NCBI GenBank assembly: GCA_963693315.1
Contig: OY856186.1
Coordinates: forward strand, 83,521,676-83,585,675
DNA length: 64,000 nt
Direction: 5' to 3'
DNA from: Diogma glabrata
Taxonomy: Eukaryota; Arthropoda; Insecta; Diptera; Cylindrotomidae
Part shown: positions 51,733 through 64,000 of the stretch, piece after piece
Position numbering within the stretch: position 1 is the stretch's first letter
How the letters are laid out: every line of letters starts with the position of its first letter
Program-made: the position numbers and the translations under genes
Notes under the pieces: model-generated
What the model saw: the letters and a program-made list of their open reading frames with translations, nothing else
What the model was told of the DNA's origin: nothing
Databases searched by the model: none

Positions 51733-52966
51733 CGATAATGCACGATTTAACTGTAGCAATTATTCTCCAGAATTTGCATTTTTTGAACACCGTGGTGAAA
51801 TGATATATATACGCAATGATGTTAAATATACAAGGCTCCTTCAGTATGAATCAGGTAGTATTTCCGAATTCTGCTTTATCTGGCTCAAAGTCGTCGTAAA
51901 TAAACATGACATCTATTTGTGTTATTTATACCGCAGTCCTAATTACCACCATAATCAAACATTGGAAGCATTTAATTCTATTACAGACACGATCGATGAA
52001 ATTTTCATCACCGCGCCTAATGCAGAAATTATATTAGCAGGTGATTTCAACGTCCACCACAAAGATTGGTGACGCTTCTCAACCAAAACGTCTTTAGAAG
52101 GGCAATATGCTAAATTTCTTGCTAATTCAAATCAGCTTACTCAACTAGTAGATAGGCCAACTCATATTCCAAATATTGCCAGCCATTCTTCTAATCTACT
52201 TGATCTTTTCATGACAACTTATTCTGCCAAATATACCTGCTCTGTTGATGCTCCTCTTGGCAGATCAGATCATTGTGTAGTCTCGGCGTATTTCGAAATA
52301 AGCCCTCAACCATTAAGTCCAAAATTGTCTCCTCCTCGAAAGGTTTGGCACTACAATAGATATAATTGGCGGAAACTTAATCAATTTTACAATGAGATCG
52401 ATTGGCGTCTGTTTTTGCAAAACAAAAGTGTTAACCAGGCAACTGCTTTGATCACATTTATTATCCTACTGGGTATGAATATGTTTATCCCAACCAGTAT
52501 TGTGAAAAGTAAAAAGGGGTCCAAATCCTGGTTTTCTGAAGATTGTTATATTGCTAAAACTAACAAAATGTTGGCGTTTGACAAATACCAGACCGATAAA
52601 TCTCCCAGCAGTAGATCTCTTTATATCAGGGCTAGAAACAACTGTCATAATGTATTTAAAAAAGCTAAATTTCTTTTTAACTCCAATGCTAAGCGTAAAA
52701 TTTTACGCGCAACTAAAGGTAGCCGGTCATACTGGAACTTTATCCGAGAGGTTGACAATAACTTTATCAGATCTTCTATTCCACCATTAATGGATAACCA
52801 AGGCAACCCCGTTACCGAAACCAAAGCGAAGGCAGATCTACTTGCGGCAACTTTTGCTGCTAACTCTGTCGTTGATGATTCTGGAATATATCCGCCCGTC
52901 ATCTATCCAATCATCAATGAACGAAATTTACTTTCGCCCAAGAATTTTGCGATCAACACTGCTTAG
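51733..52966 (+). pseudogene. Jockey/CR1-like LINE endonuclease, 5' truncated
   Basis: Coding starts within the endonuclease (SPEFAFFEHRGEMIYIRND); the first catalytic block is missing, so the copy is truncated at its 5' end. IILAGDFNVHHKDW holds the D-x-N; a TGA at 52070-52072 follows directly in frame, and the frame continues with FLANSNQLTQLVDRPTH, SNLLDLFMT and LGRSDHCVVSAYF (S-D-H). The RT linker follows (GSRSYWNFIREV, KADLLAATFA). A frame change near 52940 leads into the reverse transcriptase. The decayed RNase H-bearing LINE lies directly upstream. Confidence 0.8.
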
Positions 52967-53711
52967 TCTAGATCCAAGCAAATCTGGTGATCCGGACGGT
53001 ATACCACCTATTGTACTTAAACGGTGCGCTGAAACCCTGGTGTATCCACTAATTAGTCTGTTTCATTTATCCCTAAGCTCTGGTCTCTATCCACCAATGT
53101 GGAAACTGACTAATGTTCAACCAGTCCCAAAAAAGGGCAACAAGTCTGACTCTTCAAACTATCGTCCCATTGCAATAACCTCGATACTAGCTAAAGTTAT
53201 GGAAAAAATTATTAATTATAAACTAATGGCATATCTCGAAAACAACAATCTTCTCCACGACCGCCAATAAGGATTCCGTAAAACACGGTCTACTGGTGAC
53301 ATCATGTCAGTCCTCACGGAGAAATGGGGTAAAGCAATTCATGACTTTGGTGAGTCTCATATCATTTCCCTTGAGATATCCAAGGCGTTTGACAGAGTAT
53401 GGCCTCGGGCCCTTAACAACAAATTAATTTCATTTGGAGTCTGCAAGACCTTTATCTATTGGTTACAAGATTTTTTATCTCACAGATCGATCAGAGTAGT
53501 GCTAGATGGTGCTTTTTCGACTAAATTTCCAATTCAATCCGGTGTTCCACAGGGTTCGGTTCTATCACCAACCCTTTTTCTGATCTTTATCAACGATTTG
53601 TTATCTATCACCACAAACCCAATATATAGCTTTGCCGACGACAGTACTATCTTCCATTCCTATTCTTTCAAAAAACAGCCATCTACACTAACTACTAATT
53701 TGTCATCGTAG
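52935..53711 (+). pseudogene. Jockey/CR1-like LINE reverse transcriptase, with stops
   Basis: Blocks in one frame: SLDPSKSGDPDGIPPIVLK, NVQPVPKKGNKSDSSNYRPI, an in-frame TAA at 53268-53270 (where a tyrosine codon is likely, just before GFRKTRSTGD), SLEISKAFDRVW (catalytic D), SGVPQGSVLSPTLF and YSFADDSTIFH with the F-A-D-D site. The frame is lost after TTNLSS. All catalytic residues are present, so inactivation is by the stop and the frame breaks. Confidence 0.85.
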
Positions 53712-54522
53712 AAAAATAGTTGAATCCTTGGATGTAGATCTTGAATTAATCCTGGATTGGAGTAAACGGAATCTTATTACATTTAATGCTATTAAGACGA
53801 AGTCGTGCGTTTTGTCCCATAAAACTTCGGTATATAGCTGCAATGCAACGTTTTCCAGCTAATCAATAATAAACTCGCCTACGCTTAAGCTGTTGGGTAC
53901 TAATATCAATCACAAACTAAAATGGCATGATCATATTCTTTCTGTTGCAAAATTGGGATCCCAACGACTTGGCTTCCTACGTCGCTGTAAAAGCTTTTTC
54001 TCTCCATCTGAAATTGCTACAATCTATAAGGCATATATACGACCGATCCTTGAATTCGACTCCCATTTATGGGCTGCAGCACCAGATACCTCTTTAAATT
54101 TTGTTGACAGAGTTCACAGACGTGCTTTGAAACTGATTGATGATCCAATGATAACGTCGTGTATGGATTCTCTGTATCATAGAAGAGTCGTTGGAGCTCT
54201 TACATTATTCTACAGATACTACTACGGTAAATGCTCTAAAAAAGTTAATAATTTAATACCACCATTGCGTAGATCTTCACGAGCCACAAGACAATCATCA
54301 TTTTCCCATAAACATACCTTGGAGGTCTCATATGTGAGAACGTCCAGCTCTAATAACTCCTTTCTTTCACTTCCGTTTTCTGGTGGAATCGATTACCAAA
54401 AACTGTTTTCCCCGATACATACAATCCCCAAGCTTTTAAATCCTCAATTCACCAACACTATCGCTCCAGTCCTATCCCTAGCCCTTAATTACCAACCTTC
54501 AACTTTCCCTTCCTATCGTTAA
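53712..54522 (+). pseudogene. Jockey/CR1-like LINE C-terminal region
   Basis: Coding resumes in another frame: RKIVESLDVDLELILDWSK, TFNAIKTKSCVLSHKT, then the long intact part from GTNINHKLKWHDH through AYIRPILEFDSHLWAAAP, LNFVDRVHRRALKLIDDP and LTLFYRYYYGKCSKK. The final part (PFSGGIDYQKLF) departs from the usual W-N-x-L-P ending, so the end may have been replaced. About 160 bases of likely 3' untranslated sequence follow. Confidence 0.8.
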
Positions 54523-56280
54523 CACGTGCATAAAACATTAGAGCTTTATAACCTAAGTGATTAACTCGAACTATAAAAAAAAGGGAACCTGGATTGGAGG
54601 AGGTGCTCTAGCTAGGCATTCACAAGCCTCTGAGGAATAGTAAGGTGGGGTACAATATATCATTTTGATCGCAATACAATATATCTCCACCGCATTTAAT
54701 CTATAGGCAGTTACACATAAAAACATACATTATAGAAAGTATTTTTTCAAACACTGTGTGAAATAAAATTAAATAACAGATTGGAATCCTGCTAAAATTA
54801 AGTTGTCTTTCAAAAACTTCATTGGCTAAAAAAATGATTACTTCACCTTCCACTTCCAGCACCTCAAAAACAAGGATTATTAATATTTAACACATCGCAA
54901 CACATAATAAATTTTGAGTAATCGCTTAGTACGGATCATAAAAAAGTCTACTAATTATGAAATAAATAATGTACAGAGTACTTACTTACTATTTCATGTT
55001 CTCATTTTAGCCTAAAAGCTTAATTTCACCCTTGTTAAATATTTACTCCTTTTAATGTAAAAAATGACCATTTTCTTGACTTTTCCATAAATAGAATTTT
55101 TGTGTTTGCCAAACGAACGAAAATAAATCATATTTTGTGACGGTGACGATATAATCTTTGTTTACTTATCATGAAGAATGTTTGTATTTCTGTATTATGT
55201 TATAATAACATGAAAATATTACTTAAGACGGATCAAACAGCATCATATCAAAATAACATAATTTGATGACATTTATGATAAATCTTGAGAATAAACTGAT
55301 GAGTTTTGTTTTGAAAGTATAGTATGATAAAAGCTTTCATTTAACAAAAAAAAAATAAATTATGTTTGTTAACGAAAAAGTCTACCAGCTTCCAAACTGA
55401 ACGAACGTCAATCGATTACAAAATCAAACAATAATTTCAAAATCTTAGTAACGTAATCTTTTATCAAGTACGTCAAACAAATTGGATGAACACGAATCAC
55501 GATTTTAATTTTTTCAAAATTCTCGTTATGTTATCTCTTGTAATCGCAATGAAAAGAAAATCTCGAACGTGTTGTTATGTTTTTCCGTTTTACATGGAAA
55601 TTACCTTTATTTGATTTTAGCAAGAAAAATTACGTACTAAGAAAATGGTAAAATAAATTTTATATATGTTCCTGAGAAAATGTTCAATTTATTATATTAA
55701 ATATTTTGATTTTATAGTAAGATATTACTTTTATTACATGTCGTCAATCGTCATTCGTATCAATAAGAAAACAAAATTAATTAATATGGTAAACACTTTA
55801 AAATCGATTGCTTACTTAATTTGTTTGTTTCACTTGATTTGGGTTTTCGTTTAAAACCAAGTGCCTTTTGACCAAGCAATTCCCCTTAAATTTTATATAA
55901 AAGACTAATTACAACAATAAAACCTTAAAGTTTTCAAAACATCTATCTCAGACTCCATGGTGTCAAGACTTCGGTCTTTGGGAAGTGTTTAATGAACTAA
56001 AGAAAGAAAAATGATTGAAGATTTTGTTTTTGCATTAAATTTCTAGACAGTACTATTGTGTGAATTCATAGTATGGGTAATATTTCTATTATAGCCAACA
56101 ACCTAGGTCACGAGTGTATAGTCATTATAGATTGTTTCCAATCATTGCGAAATCAAAGATTGACACTTGCTCAACTATTGTCATATATATGCTTGTATAT
56201 TTTTAGGCAACATTATGGGATTTTTTAACTTGGACGGATTTATCTCAAAGAAAAATCTCATTTTCTCTTTTACGTAGTTT
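54523..56280. other. Unassigned AT-rich DNA
   Basis: Apart from probable 3' untranslated LINE sequence up to about 54690, nothing could be recognised. The 62-codon frame at 55666 is hydrophobic and rich in isoleucine and tyrosine, as expected by chance in AT-rich DNA. Confidence 0.45.
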
Positions 56281-56349
56281 GGTTGGGTTTCGAACTCGTA
56301 ACCTTATCAATGCGAATGAGTTCCCTATCCACTACGCCACCAAGGCGAT
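56281..56349 (-). other. tRNA-like relic (possible SINE head)
   Basis: On the minus strand, GCCTTGGTGGCGTAGTGGATAG carries an A-box-like stretch, and GGTTACGAGTTCGAAACCC a B-box-like stretch at normal spacing. The T-stem and the acceptor stem do not pair well, so it is probably a tRNA pseudogene or SINE head. Similar relics lie at 1598 and 2013. Confidence 0.45.
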
Positions 56350-58055
56350 GATATTTCGAAGTTTAAACTTTCTCATCAGTTATCTATTTAAGTTGAATCT
56401 TTAAATTTACCTAACACAATTTTGTATTCCAATTTGAACTGTTTACATTATTGCAGTCTAACTTGAACTATTTGCACTATTGTATTTAGCTTTCAACTAT
56501 ACAATACAATTGTACGATACAATTGCAATTTATATCGATAATGTTCCTGCTAAATCCAAAGTATCTTTACAACGAAAACTCCAGAAATTCTGAGAATAAT
56601 TGACGTCATTATTTTTCATGTATTTTATTTAATACACTTTTGATATAGCAATAAATGAGAAACTCAGCGAATAGGATGAATTGAACAAAAACTAGAACCT
56701 AGCCATGACTCAGAGCGGAAAATTTTTAGGACCGCCAAATTTTAGAACACATTACAAAAATTCTTTATTAAAATTTATAACATATTTTGACCACTGAGTC
56801 AACGATCAAAATGGCTATATTGATTTTTTTCCAAGCTTCAAAGAAAAAAATATACTATACTAGAGGTTATAAATAATCTATATTTATAATAATCTAATAT
56901 CATAAAATCAGACTCAATACAGAGAACTGCTAAAGAATCAAGATGAACTATAGACGAACGAAAATAAATTTGATGCGTTTGAGCGTATCCACATAAAAAA
57001 AAATATGCGATACGAGACTCCGCTCTATTATCATTTCAAACATTTTCACAGAACATCCCTATTTAGTACTTCTATGTAATTTTTAGAATACACACATTCG
57101 TCGATGAATGATTTATCCAAGTTTGTGGGGATATTATAGTAAGTAATCTCACAGCAGTTTTCTCTATTGGAATATTCGTGATATTTAAGAAAAATTAGCA
57201 TTTCTCAGAGAAATTCTTTATATACTTAATTGCGACTTTTATCAAGCTCATTCAACAAGCGGTCCCAATTTTTGCTAAGTTACAAGCATTCGCTCTAGTA
57301 GACCAGCGTTCGTCAGACAGTCGTTTTAGCGATAAAATGTTATTAGATGCAAGTAAGTGAGTGAGGGCATAGAGGCCTCCCCAACATGCGTGAAAAATGA
57401 AAATGTTGCCATTTCGAGGTAAATTTGAAATTAAATTGCTCAAGAACGCCTATACCGATCTCAACAAACTTTTTCTTGTTTGATAGCTTATAGTCTAAGA
57501 TTCGACTGCAGGATTAGTGCGCTCATCGATTTTTTGATAAAACCAAATTTTTATGTATATTTATAATTAGGAGAATTGTAATGAAGCGCTTTCTCAATGG
57601 CGAACCAATGAGAATGGCATAGCAGGCAGCGTACCTAGCGAGATTTATTTTCTTGCCCCAAGCTAGCTTCAGCCCATGGGAACGATTAAGAAATTCTGCT
57701 ACTTCAGCACAAATACAGAAATGTACGCTATTAACGAAAATTTGCGGCAATGGAAAGAAATACAAGTGGAAAAATGGAGACTCTGGCGACCCCTGTTGCG
57801 AAAGACTCACGATCAACACGCCCAACCCCTACATTCACTCTCAGACGCCCACACACGCACGCATCACATATTCACCCACACATTCGACGACTAACACGCC
57901 CCCATTCAATCACTGACACGCCTTTTCACACACATTCACACTCCTACGTTAACCATAGACCGAATAAGCGTACTCACCCCATGATTAAATCCTGACCTCC
58001 TATCCGGTTTGTATCAGCATTCCATCAGTACGGCTGCATGTACGTTGATCAAAAA
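56350..58055. other. Unassigned DNA with a CA-rich stretch
   Basis: A compositionally distinct patch lies at 57640-57990, ending in many CACAC, CACGC and ACTCAC phrases. Its open frames overlap on both strands and look compositional. Nothing else was recognised. Confidence 0.45.
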
Positions 58056-58059
58056 GAAT

Positions 58060-58815
58060 ACGTGGTCGCAATCATCAAAATCGTTGAATAAATTTGTTAT
58101 CAAAATCGGGAATAAATTTGTTATCAAAATCGTTGAATAAATGTGTAAACAAAATCGTTGAGTATATTTAATATCAAAATCGTTGAATAAATTTGTAAAC
58201 AAAATCGTGGAGTAAATTTATACACAAAATCGTTGAATAAATTGGTTATCAAAACGTTGAATAAAGTTGCACACGAAATTCGTTGAATAAATTAATCAAA
58301 ATCGTTGAATAAGTTAGTTAACAAAAGCGTTGAATAAATTTATAATCAGAATCGTTGAGCAAATTTGTTATCAAAATCGTTGAGAAAATGTGTTATCAAA
58401 ATCGTTGATTAAATTCGTTAACAAAATCGTTGAATAAATTTGTTATCAAAATCGTTGAATAAATTTGCAAACAAAATCGTTGAATAAATTTAATATCAAA
58501 ATCGTTGAATAAATTTGTAAACAAAATCGTGGAGTAAATTTGTACACAAAATCGTTGAATAAATTGGTTATCAAAGCGTTGAATAAAGTTGCACACGAAA
58601 TCGTTGAGTATATTTATTATCAAAATCGTTGAATAGATTTGTTATCAAAACGTTGAATATGCTTGCAAACAAAATTCGTTGAATAAATTAATCAAAATCG
58701 TTGAATATGTTCGTTAACCAAAAGCGTTGAATAAATTTACAATCAGAATCGTAGAGCAAATTTGTTACCAAAATCGTTGAGAAAATGTGTTATCGAAATC
58801 GTTGAATAATTGTGC
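58060..58815. repeat. 25-bp minisatellite with higher-order structure
   Basis: About 30 units of the type AATCGTTGAATAAATTTGTTATCAA occur head to tail; around 58451-58551 the spacing of ATCGTTG is exactly 25. Variant units repeat in the same order in two blocks offset by about 322 bases (AAAATCGTGGAGTAAATTT at 58201 and 58523, then the short unit AATAAATTAATCAAAATCG, then AAAGCGTTGAATAAATTT). So blocks of about 13 units were duplicated as a whole. Confidence 0.9.
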
Positions 58816-59064
58816 AATTATAGGTGAATACGATGATAATTACGAGTTGGCAACTTGCATATAAAAACGTTGAAAGGCTTTGCAAAAATCGCCGAGCGCG
58901 TTGAAAATACAATGCACCCCTTCGAATAATTAACGTTGACACGGTTGGCAAAGCGAAGACGATCTCTGCGGATCAGACAACCGTATCCCCCCGATGACAC
59001 AACAACTCACACAAAGTAACTTCTCACAGCAATTTCTTAGTATATTCGAACCAGACAGCTATTT
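58816..59064. other. Spacer between two tandem arrays
   Basis: About 250 bases with no recognised feature; locally less AT-rich around 58900-59000. Confidence 0.4.
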
Positions 59065-59351
59065 AGCTATTAGCAATTTACTGTGTAAATCAAACACCAT
59101 CATAATTTTATATCAAGCCAAAACAGGTATTTACAATTTTGTGTAAATTAAACACTATTAAAATGTTACTATTAAACAGTTATTTACAATTTTGTATAAA
59201 TTAAACACTAATCAAATTTTATATTGAACCAAAACAGTTATTTACAATTTTGTGTAAATTAAACACTAATCAAATTTTATGTTGAACCAGTTATTTACAA
59301 TTTTGTGTAAATTAAACACTAAAAAAAATTTTATATCGAACCAAAAACAGT
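59065..59351. repeat. 53-58-bp tandem array, left part
   Basis: Units carry TTACAATTTTGTGTAAATTAAACAC and then ATTTTATATTGAACCAAAACAG. Copies start near 59131, 59184, 59242 and 59295, with an earlier diverged copy. The array is cut by the hAT-like element and continues at 61581. Confidence 0.85.
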
Positions 59352-61580
59352 CATAGGCGAAGCGTCTTTGGATGCTAGGGAAGCACTGCTTCCCTTTGAA
59401 ACAGGCCGCTCTTTTTCAAATTAACGATTCTTTTTTAGTAAAGATTTTATCAACCATCATTTAATAAATTTTCAATACTTTAGTATTTATTTAAAACAAA
59501 TCTTCAAAGTTTCTGTAAAATTATACAAATATTTCCATATAAATATTTATTTTATTATTATTTAATTATATTAATTCCTAATATTTATAAAAAAAACTTC
59601 AACGCAATCAAAATATTTATTTATTTTGTCCAAATAATATACAAGAAGCTGTGCAGCGTACGGAATTATAATATTTGTACGCAAAAAAAAAAGAAGAAAC
59701 ACAAATAGGAAAAGAAAAAACGAAAAAAATCAAACAAAAACCATAGCAGTAGATGCTGTGTTGCTTATAGCATATCATATACAATCATAGTAGTGCTATG
59801 GTAAATCTGTTTTGTTTTAGCTTATATATGGTTTAATTGTTTTAGCTAAGTTTTACTACTTTACATCAAAGTATGTATTCATTTTTAATAAGAACTTGGA
59901 TTTATTGTTTGAATTACAAATGTTTGAATAAATAATTATGGTGCATTATTAATTAAAAATTATTGCAGAACAGTTTCCAAAACAGTTTTGTTTTAATATA
60001 TCAACATATTTTTCAATAAGAAAATAGAAGACCCACTGATTTCCAAATTATGTAGGTATTTGTTTTCTTTTGAACCATTTTCGTGGTTCTATTTCTCGAT
60101 TGTTTGTTAGGATAGGACCAATCAACAAATACAGTAATTTTTTCCCTTGGTGAATTTCAATAATATAAAACCATAGTCCGTACTTTGATATATTAAGCAA
60201 AGAAATTTTTTCATGTATCTGATGAGATGAGCTGCTTTGTAACAACCATATTTATGTTCCAATATTAGTACATATAAATAAATGCAATTTTAAAAATGGA
60301 TTGAATTTTGCGTTTCAAACCACAGAGAGGATCAAGTTTTTACCGCAAAATTTATTTATTTACCTTGCCGTTTTGTGCATTGATAATTTCATAGCAAACA
60401 ACTGCTTCGGATATTAAATAAAAACTGTTCCTTTAGAACAGAATAACTTAAAAGCTTTGAGTAGATCACAAATGGAACGCATAAACTTTAAAAACATTTC
60501 AAATATAAATACACAATTTTATTCTTATTTTAAAATAATTATTTTGAGCTTATGATTGATCTGACTAGTTCATTATTATTTTGATCTGACTAGTCCATTT
60601 TATTATAAAAAATCCGCCGATCTAAATAAATTAGTAAAATGAAATGTTTTTTAATTACACAACTTGCTCGAGGGAGAGTAGATTAAAGTGAAACAAGTTT
60701 GATCTTCAATGGTAAGCGTCTTTAGTTGAAAGTAATAGAAAAATATGCAAAAAAGTATATTTTTTTAACTACTAACTTGAGAAATCGTCATTATTTACTC
60801 GAATGCCCCAATGAGAAGTAATATTTCTCAAGCTAGGTCAATAATAATAACAAAACATTACCTAGGTTAATAATGACAAATTTTCCTTTATTTTTAATTT
60901 AAATTAACAAAAAAACACAAACAAATAATAATTGCATTCCTTTATTTCGTTTTATTTGTATGAAACTAAACTTCCAGGCTACTTGATATTTTAAGATATT
61001 TAAAAAGTGATATGGAAAATGACTAATATCAAAATCTAATCAAAGCAAATATGATAATTAGTGTTAGTAGTTAAAAAATTTTTATATATACCTCGGTTGA
61101 GAAGACTAATATAGACCTCGAACATTATATCCCTCGGCGCTACGCGCCTCAGGATCTAAAAGTTCTCGGTCAATAATAGCTTACTTCTCGACCTTGTTCT
61201 ATAATGTACTATTTCTACAATAGCAAATGAATTCCATTTTCATGCAGATTTAATCCCCTTTGAAAATCGTTTTTTCCTCTAGTGTATAAAATCATATTCG
61301 CTAGATAACGAAATTGTAGTTGCTATGGTATCTTCATCAAATAGTTTTTAGGACAAAGTAACCATGAAAAATAGAATATGAATTTTAAATGGTATGTCGT
61401 CGATTTCCAATTAAATAATTTATAATAAACATCATTCACGAAAACGAAGCGTTTCCATATCTTGTAGCAAAATGTACTATGTTTCTTCAAATAGGCTATT
61501 TTTGAGTTTTAATAGTAGTTATTATGGAATATTATTTAGAACGCAGCATCCCATTCTTAAAAACTCGCGCTTCGCCTATG
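59352..61580. mobile_element. Non-autonomous hAT-like element with 8-bp duplication
   Basis: The 13-base TIRs CATAGGCGAAGCG and CGCTTCGCCTATG are flanked by the identical 8-mer AAAACAGT (59344-59351 and 61581-61588). TIRs of this size with 8-bp target duplications are the hallmark of hAT elements. At 2229 bp it contains no recognisable transposase; the 65-codon frame at 60048-60245 is not supported. It interrupts a tandem array, which confirms the borders independently. Internal IRs at 60761-61078 suggest a further insertion inside. Confidence 0.9.
60761..61078. mobile_element. Nested candidate element with 16-bp perfect inverted repeats
   Basis: TTTTTTAACTACTAAC at 60761-60776 is mirrored exactly at 61063-61078. 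The 318-bp span lies within the hAT-like element. TA-rich flanks hide any short duplication. Confidence 0.5.
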
Positions 61581-61640
61581 AAAACAGTTATTTGCAATTT
61601 TTGTAAATTGAACACTAATATCAATATTTTTATATTACTA
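61581..61640. repeat. 53-58-bp tandem array, right remainder
   Basis: AAAACAGTTATTTGCAATTTTTGTAAATTGAACAC continues the unit broken at 59351, after the target duplication. Confidence 0.8.
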
Positions 61641-63640
61641 TCATTTTTTCTAGGTTATTAAATGTCTACAACAAAATTCAGCTAACACTCAAATAATTTA
61701 TTATCTTTAATTTATAATTTACTAATTTGATAATTGAAAAGCGATTAGGCTAAAATAAGTTAAGATGCAATAATTCTATTCCATTTCATATTTTTCTAAT
61801 TCCATTTTCGCATGCAAGTCTAGGCAATTCTCATATTCAAAGATCAGATGTGACCTACAATAATATTTAAGTTCATTACCTGCGTGGCAGCTGACCTTGA
61901 GGTTAATATCGCCAAGTTTGAGTTTTTTGTTTGTACAACAATGGAGTTAATGATGCACGACACATATAAATTATTTTCTTTTGCTTTTGGGGGTTATACC
62001 CGGCTTTTTACTTATGCAGGACATTTACAAATCTAACACAATTTTCAAAAAAAAATATCACAGATTTTAAATCACTATAGGAATAAGCAATTATATTGCT
62101 TATTTCCATTAAAAAAAATCACCGGCTACACCGAACGTCAGACTTGGAGAAAAACAAAAACAGCTCATCTCTCAAACAAAGCACGACCGACTGCGAGACG
62201 TCACACCTCAAGATCCAAATGTAATAGAATAAGAGAGGGAACATTTTACAGTGGCTTATTATATAGCCAGATTTTTTTGTCTCGAAATAACTCGAATACA
62301 GTGTTTTAGATGTAATATAATTAATTTCCATCTAGTTTTCAATTGTTGGGAACTTTTTATAGTTATACAAAACCGTTTGTTATTTGATATTATTGCACAA
62401 AAATAAGTTTGTGATACCAAATATTTCCGATACATCAATAACATTTATCATTGAATTTAAAATGAATTAAATGCAAGTTCGATCGATGTTATAATGTTTA
62501 GGTATTACGAAAATACAATCTACTATATCAGTACAGTGAAGTTCAGTTCCATAACAGAAAGATTGTTTGAAGCAAAATATTACATTCATATACAGATGAA
62601 TCGAATATTTTAAACAAAGCAAGATAGTAATTCTTGGTATGTTGACGATTGGAAAAAATACGCACAGCTGTTATGAGGTTCGAAAACTTCATTGGTTAAT
62701 TACGGTTGGTGTTTAGAAAATTCAAATTCAAGTAGTATATTGAAAATACTCGAATGGAAACGTAGCGCGCGTCAATTTTAGGGTGTTGTAAGATTAAATT
62801 TTAATGTTTATATGGATGATATTTAAAGAAAATTATTAATTAATTCAAATTAACCAATATTATATTATTTTAATTAATAAATAAAATCAGTGTAATTGGC
62901 TCAATTCTTTTTCAAATATGTCTGTCCAGCTATTGAAAATTTAAGTAAGCTTTAGGAAAAATAAGAAAACTAGGGGTTACGGGGACTATAAAAATATGGC
63001 TATTGAAGGTGAATGGATGGGAAACTATTATGAGCGGTACATGTTAATAAAAAAAATGAAAACTAATAAATCTGAGACTACAATACACTGGGTTCACGCA
63101 TTCCTCCAGGCTATCCATTACAGAATATATATCTACCAGGTTGCCTATCAAAATTTGGCCGCCAGTATTTTTAATTAAATTATTTTTGATTGATTTTTGG
63201 GAACAAATTTCGTTCACTTGTTTTTTAAATAAAATATCGTCTACATCATGGCAATTTATGTAAAGATTCTAAAAATTCACGGTTGCCGTTGCGCACCTGG
63301 CCGCACCTCTTCGCAGCCAGGTGTAAACCGGTATGATTTCGATACATTTATACTTATTTATTTATATTTATTTATTAAAGTAATTAAACGTTTTTGTAAT
63401 TTACTTTTAAATTAAAATATAAAAAAAAAACTTTTTTAAAGATGACGCTAGGGTCAAAGTAAAGAACAATTTCCATTAACAACAAATTTCACTAATAAAA
63501 TTTCATTAAAATCGTTTGGGCTATTAGTGACGATTGGAATAAACTTCTGGTGACAAGAATCGGAACTAGTGTGCGCAAATAAGTTTTGACTAAGGACCTT
63601 TAATTATTCACCGGTAGACTGGAGATTTGTTCATTGATCG
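61641..63640. other. Unassigned AT-rich DNA
   Basis: No gene, RNA or transposon terminus was recognised. A small GC-richer patch at 63280-63340 (TTGCGCACCTGGCCGCACC and on) and weak open frames at 62119-62444 and 62996-63178 carry no known motif. Confidence 0.45.
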
Positions 63641-63659
63641 ATGGTAAAATCTCTTTTAT

Positions 63660-64000
63660 CATTGGCTGTTGTTTCGTCGTTATCCATTTCGAGATAACAT
63701 ATCTGTCAGGACTGTGTCAACACCTTTGATGTGCCTTATTTCAGTATTAAACTGCGCGATATACTCTAATTGTCGCGATAGAAGTGGAATTCTTTCTGTC
63801 TTCGAATCAATTACATTTACGAGAGGTTAATGCTCAGCATAGATGGTGAACATTCTGCGTTCAACACAGTACCTAAAATGTTTAATCGCTAAGAAAATTG
63901 CAAGTAATTCGCGATCAAATACAGCAAATTTAACATCTGTTTTTTTAAGTTTCTTAGAAAAGAAACTGAGTGGTTCCCAATTTACGTCAGGTCGTCGTTG
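63660..64000 (-). pseudogene. Third gypsy element: RNase H fragment at the window edge
   Basis: On the minus strand the frame reads WEPLSFFSKKLKKTDVKFA, VFDRELLAIFLAIKHFRY, MFTIYAEH followed by a TAA stop, LVNVIDSKTERIP, LSRQLEYIAQFNTEIRHIKG and VLTDMLSR. These are the second half of a Ty3/gypsy RNase H with the E of F-D-R-E-L-L. The residue that is normally the aspartate of T-D-H is alanine-glutamate here (AEH), so a catalytic residue is lost as well as the frame. Reverse transcriptase should lie beyond the right edge. No integrase could be followed downstream. Confidence 0.8.

Noticed and set aside
57653..57995. Three overlapping frames in a C-rich patch
   Set aside because: They overlap in all frames, are rich in threonine, histidine and proline from CA-rich DNA, and show no domain.
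58060..58815. CRISPR array
   Set aside because: Units are contiguous and similar throughout, with no unique spacers; the context is eukaryotic.

Overview
This is AT-rich eukaryotic DNA, most likely from an arthropod and probably an insect. The guess rests on the mix of mobile elements (Ty3/gypsy LTR elements, RTE-like and CR1/Jockey-like LINEs, hAT-like elements), on many long (TA)n microsatellites, on a spliced transposase-type gene with GT-AG borders, and on a 200-base assembly gap. I see no convincing host gene in 64 kb. Nearly everything I can interpret is transposable-element sequence, much of it nested, plus satellite-like arrays.

Layout. 1-1.1 kb: unremarkable. 1.1-12.4 kb: an old terminal-inverted-repeat (TIR) composite carrying a broken two-exon transposase-like gene, with a young, intact gypsy element inserted into it (4752-11150, minus strand; two 678-bp LTRs differing at one site by eye; ATAT target duplication; tRNA-Leu primer site; gag and pol joined by a -1 shift at GGGAAAC). 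12.4-17.2 kb: LINE scraps, a decayed LTR element with a tRNA-Pro-type primer site, and three palindromic MITEs. 17.4-22.4 kb: a second TIR composite holding part of the same kind of transposase gene and a LINE split by another transposase element. 22.4-25.7 kb: an almost full-length RTE-like LINE broken by a small deletion and a one-base loss. 25.7-36.0 kb: a chain in which (TA)n tracts alternate with a foldback element, a transposase element, two more foldbacks and a deleted gypsy element. 36-41.9 kb: mostly unassigned AT-rich DNA, the gap, a MITE candidate and degenerate tandem repeats. 41.9-45.8 kb: a minus-strand CR1-like LINE with two protein regions. 46-51.7 kb: a very decayed LINE with RNase H, interrupted by palindromic DNA. 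51.7-54.5 kb: a Jockey/CR1-like LINE. 54.5-64 kb: a tRNA-like relic, a 25-bp minisatellite with higher-order structure, a 53-58-bp array split by a hAT-like element with a perfect 8-bp duplication, and the edge of a third gypsy element.

How it works together. The genes here serve their own elements. Gag packages RNA; Pol provides protease, reverse transcriptase, RNase H and integrase; LINE proteins nick DNA and prime reverse transcription; the transposases act on TIRs. Only the gypsy element at 4752-11150 looks capable of activity. The most interesting pattern is the (TA)n chain: two foldbacks without genes share the terminal TTAGRGTG motif with the neighbouring transposase element, and one of them (30274-31166) also shares its longer terminus and the internal GGTCGCTC motif. 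This suggests a family of related elements that enter TA microsatellites.
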